A stretch of DNA of 35,774 nt from JAHEKD01 sp965215945 (GTDB taxonomy: Bacteria > Pseudomonadota > Gammaproteobacteria > Arenicellales > JAHEKD01): the NCBI GenBank assembly GCA_965215945.1, contig CBDCFC010000038.1, forward strand, positions 1 through 35,774, given 5' to 3'. Below, piece after piece: positions 33,482 to 35,774 of the stretch. The notes under the pieces are model-generated. The model was not told the origin of the DNA and did no database searches. It saw only the letters and a list, made by a program, of their open reading frames with translations. Position 1 is the first letter of the stretch. Every line of letters starts with the position of its first letter. A program made the translations under genes and the position numbers.

Positions 33482-33985
33482 ATGACTGAAATCTTCGATG
33501 TTGTTGATACAAACGACAGTGTAATCGACCAGCAACCACGCCACATTGTACATCAGAAAAATCTGCTGCACCGTGCTGTGCACGCGCTGGTCTTTGATGA
33601 AACTGATCGAATGTATATACAAAAACGTTCTATGTCCAAGGATACAAACCCAGGCTTATGGGACACATCTGTGGGAGGGCATTTGGATAGTGAGGAAAGC
33701 TATGATCAGGCGGTTATTCGTGAAACTGAAGAAGAACTCGGCATAGTCTTAAAACAAACACCGCAGCGATTGTTTAAGCTTTCGGCCTGTGAACAAACTG
33801 GCTATGAATTCATTTGGGTTTATAAAATTATCCACTCCGGCGAGGTCAAACCCTGTCCAGTTGAAATTTCCGAAGGCCGGTGGATTGATTATCAGGAACT
33901 GATTTACTGGACAGAGCAAATGCCAGCACTGTTCACATCCAGTCTTCTATTGATTTTAAGCCATTTGGAAAACCAGAATTTATGA
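33482..33985 (+). CDS. Nudix hydrolase
   Basis: A 167-residue enzyme with a complete Nudix box, GHLDSEESYDQAVIRETEEELGI (quoted in parts: GHLDSEES, then RETEEELGI), at about residues 68-90. The QKRSMSKDTNPGLWDTSVGGH stretch ahead of it matches the YfcD/isopentenyl-diphosphate isomerase-like Nudix branch. It hydrolyses a nucleoside diphosphate linked to another group; the substrate is not known. Its stop overlaps the start of the next gene (ATGA), so the two are coupled. Confidence 0.88.
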   Translation: MTEIFDVVDTNDSVIDQQPRHIVHQKNLLHRAVHALVFDETDRMYIQKRSMSKDTNPGLWDTSVGGHLDSEESYDQAVIRETEEELGIVLKQTPQRLFKLSACEQTGYEFIWVYKIIHSGEVKPCPVEISEGRWIDYQELIYWTEQMPALFTSSLLLILSHLENQNL

Positions 33986-34686
33986 GTAATACCAAAGCAC
34001 CATTAATTGGTTTAACTGTCTATAGTAATAAGGATAAATATCATTATTTTCCTGAGGATTATATTAGTGCAATTAGAAATGCAGGGGGCATGCCAATATT
34101 GTTGCCGACCGGTGAAACGGAATATACAGAGCTGATTAAATCATTGGATGGTATTGTATTGACAGGTGGGGGCGATATTAACCCCGGCAGATATAATGGT
34201 GAGCACCACGAAAGCATATATTGGGTTAATGACTCACAGGATGAGAGTGAACTAAAACTTGCCGAAGTAGCTTTAGAATACCAAAAGCCGATTTTAGCCA
34301 CCTGCAGGGGGATGCAAATTATAAACGTATTATTAGGTGGCACACTTCATCCACATTTACCTGATAGCTATGGTGAGAAAGTTGCACACCGACATGCTGA
34401 AGACACGGCAATCGATCATCAAATTGACATATTAGATGATTCCAGGCTTGCTAAAATGATTGGAACAACTCGATTTTTTGCCAAGTCCTGGCATCATCAG
34501 AGCATTGACAAATTGGCCGAACGTTTTCGCGCTGTCGGATTTGCTGAAGATGGCGTCATAGAAGCCATTGAATCAGATTTATATCCAAATTTAACTGCGG
34601 TTCAATGGCATCCTGAAATTGGTGCTCAGGAAGATTCTATTCAACAGGGACTATTTAATAAATGGCTAGAAATTTGTAGGAATTAG
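33982..34686 (+). CDS. Gamma-glutamyl-gamma-aminobutyrate hydrolase family (PuuD-like) amidase
   Basis: A 234-residue class I glutamine-amidotransferase-fold hydrolase. LTGGGDINPGRY (about 60-71) and the nucleophile elbow ILATCRGMQIINVLLGG (Cys about 108) are diagnostic, with the catalytic His-Glu pair in AVQWHPEI. PuuD splits gamma-glutamyl-GABA in putrescine breakdown. Other puu genes are absent, so the real substrate could be another gamma-glutamyl compound. Coupled by ATGA overlap to the Nudix gene. Confidence 0.88.
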   Translation: MSNTKAPLIGLTVYSNKDKYHYFPEDYISAIRNAGGMPILLPTGETEYTELIKSLDGIVLTGGGDINPGRYNGEHHESIYWVNDSQDESELKLAEVALEYQKPILATCRGMQIINVLLGGTLHPHLPDSYGEKVAHRHAEDTAIDHQIDILDDSRLAKMIGTTRFFAKSWHHQSIDKLAERFRAVGFAEDGVIEAIESDLYPNLTAVQWHPEIGAQEDSIQQGLFNKWLEICRN

Positions 34687-34690
34687 TCAA

Positions 34691-35774
34691 TTAAGCCGCG
34701 TGCTTTGAATAAATCTGTTGAAGTTCTTCAGCGATCATCTGAATACCTGTTTCAACCGCTTGCGGATCTTGAGCGTAACTTAAGCGAATGCACTCGTGTT
34801 TATGTTGCCAATCATCAGATTCCAGCCCCGGAAAAAAATGCTCGCCGGCGATGACAAACACACCTTTGTCTTTTAGTCTGCGATATAGCTCTAGCGATGT
34901 AATGGGTAAATTCTGGAACCATAGCCACAAAAACAGGGCGCCTTCCGGCTTGTGCATTAATACTGGAATATCATGCATATAGTTTTTGATCCAGCCAACA
35001 GACTGTGTCATTCGTTGTTGGTAATAAGGCCGAATTGTATTTTGACTTAAATTAAGAATTTCTTTTGATTTAATCAGCGAATTTACCAGCACTGGGCCGG
35101 TACTTCCAATAGCAAGATGATGTATGGCATTGAGATGAGCAATCATTTCGATTATAGATTCATTGGCAACGACAATACCGGTTCTCACACCGGGCAGACC
35201 CAGTTTGGACAGGCTCAAACACAAAACCACATGCTGATCCCAGAATACATTTGCATCGGTGAAAATGATTCCCGGAAAGGGAATACCATAAGCGCCATCA
35301 ATAATGAGAGGTATATCAGCATTTTGTGCCAGTGTCGACAAATGCTTTATTTCGTTATCAGTAACCACGTTTCCGGTTGGATTGGTTGGTCTGGATACAC
35401 AAATTGCACCTATACTATCCAGCGCAGGAATAGCATCAAAGTCGATTCTGTATTTAAAAAAACCATCGTCAAGCCGTTCGATTTCGGGACGTATTGATTT
35501 GAATAACGGTCTATTTTCTGCAATATCAGTGTAACCAATATACTCAGGCGCAAGCGGTAACAAAATTTGTTTAAACTCACCGCTCGGGTAATCGCCACCA
35601 AATGCGTTGAATAAGACAACAAAACTGGATTGGCTACCGTTTGTCAACGCTATATTTTTAGCTGTAATAGGCCAGCCAAATTCACGATTTAATAACTCAG
35701 CCAAATGACCAAGAAATTCAGTTTCCCCTTGTGGCACATCATACTGACCAATCATTTTTTCAAATCGATTACCG
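34691..35774 (-). CDS. avtA: Valine--pyruvate aminotransferase, 5'-partial
   Basis: The frame is open to the window edge (ATG at 35755 is internal; residues GNRFEK precede it), so about 60 N-terminal residues of a roughly 415-residue enzyme are missing. YDVPQGETEFL, NIALTNGSQSSFVVLFN, PLAPEYIGY, ICVSRPTNPTGNVVTD, SLSKLGLPGVRTGI (PLP lysine in LSKLG) and KPEGALFLWLWF match AvtA closely. It transfers the amino group between valine and pyruvate. It converges on the PuuD-like gene with 4 bases between the stops. Confidence 0.9.
   Translation of the reverse strand, partial: GNRFEKMIGQYDVPQGETEFLGHLAELLNREFGWPITAKNIALTNGSQSSFVVLFNAFGGDYPSGEFKQILLPLAPEYIGYTDIAENRPLFKSIRPEIERLDDGFFKYRIDFDAIPALDSIGAICVSRPTNPTGNVVTDNEIKHLSTLAQNADIPLIIDGAYGIPFPGIIFTDANVFWDQHVVLCLSLSKLGLPGVRTGIVVANESIIEMIAHLNAIHHLAIGSTGPVLVNSLIKSKEILNLSQNTIRPYYQQRMTQSVGWIKNYMHDIPVLMHKPEGALFLWLWFQNLPITSLELYRRLKDKGVFVIAGEHFFPGLESDDWQHKHECIRLSYAQDPQAVETGIQMIAEELQQIYSKHAA

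Overview
The window appears to be two unrelated pieces of bacterial DNA joined near position 10,590. Bases 1 to about 10,590 look like Chloroflexota (Anaerolineae-like) DNA: SH3-plus-serine-hydrolase and GAF-histidine-kinase proteins of the kind common there, a MalEFG-type sugar importer and a DivIC/FtsB-like septum protein. Bases from about 10,600 to the end are more AT-rich and look gammaproteobacterial: a Kbp-type BON-LysM protein, proteobacterial-type ThrC, GloB, MetC, Ddl and AvtA, and LPS-type heptosyltransferase and WaaY-like kinase genes. The kinase at the join is cut off just after its phospho-acceptor helix, and the TRAP binding protein on the other side lacks its membrane partners on the side where they would normally lie. 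I therefore favour an assembly chimera, although a real recombination event cannot be excluded from sequence alone. Assignments to taxa are my judgement from protein character, not from a search.

Left part: a partial YgfZ/GcvT-like folate-binding protein, a membrane protein of unknown function, a DivIC/FtsB-like protein and tRNA-Leu(CAG). Next comes a badly frameshifted SH3/serine-hydrolase gene (about 2,440-4,320), a MaoC-type enoyl-CoA hydratase, a complete malE-malF-malG-like sugar ABC operon without its ATPase (with hairpins and operator-like sites), a DUF971 protein and the truncated GAF sensor kinase. The MalG-like permease carries an unusual inserted barrel-sandwich (lipoyl-like) domain in its first extracytoplasmic loop.

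Middle part (10,859-22,527): a TRAP solute-binding protein with a clear promoter and palindrome, a DUF3179 protein, threonine synthase, and an internally deleted enolase-superfamily pseudogene coupled to an MDR dehydrogenase. Then come two MttB-superfamily methyltransferases without an internal amber codon. These flank an agmatinase-family ureohydrolase, a sulfotransferase-like protein and an Asp/Glu-racemase-fold protein that lacks both usual catalytic cysteines. Together they suggest uptake and catabolism of a methylated, nitrogen-rich solute, but the cognate corrinoid protein is not in the window.

Right part (22,528-35,774): an NnrS-like membrane protein behind a perfect CRP-type site, then gloB, metC, kbp, a small membrane protein and ddl. 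An envelope set follows: HAD phosphatase, GT9 glycosyltransferase, DUF6165-like protein, CsgG-like lipoprotein, acyltransferase and WaaY-like kinase. The window ends with a Nudix hydrolase, a PuuD-type amidase and a partial avtA. A 150-bp block of five hairpins at 31,264-31,406 looks like a transposase-less IS200/IS605-type (PATE-like) element, possibly with an omega-RNA-like fold.
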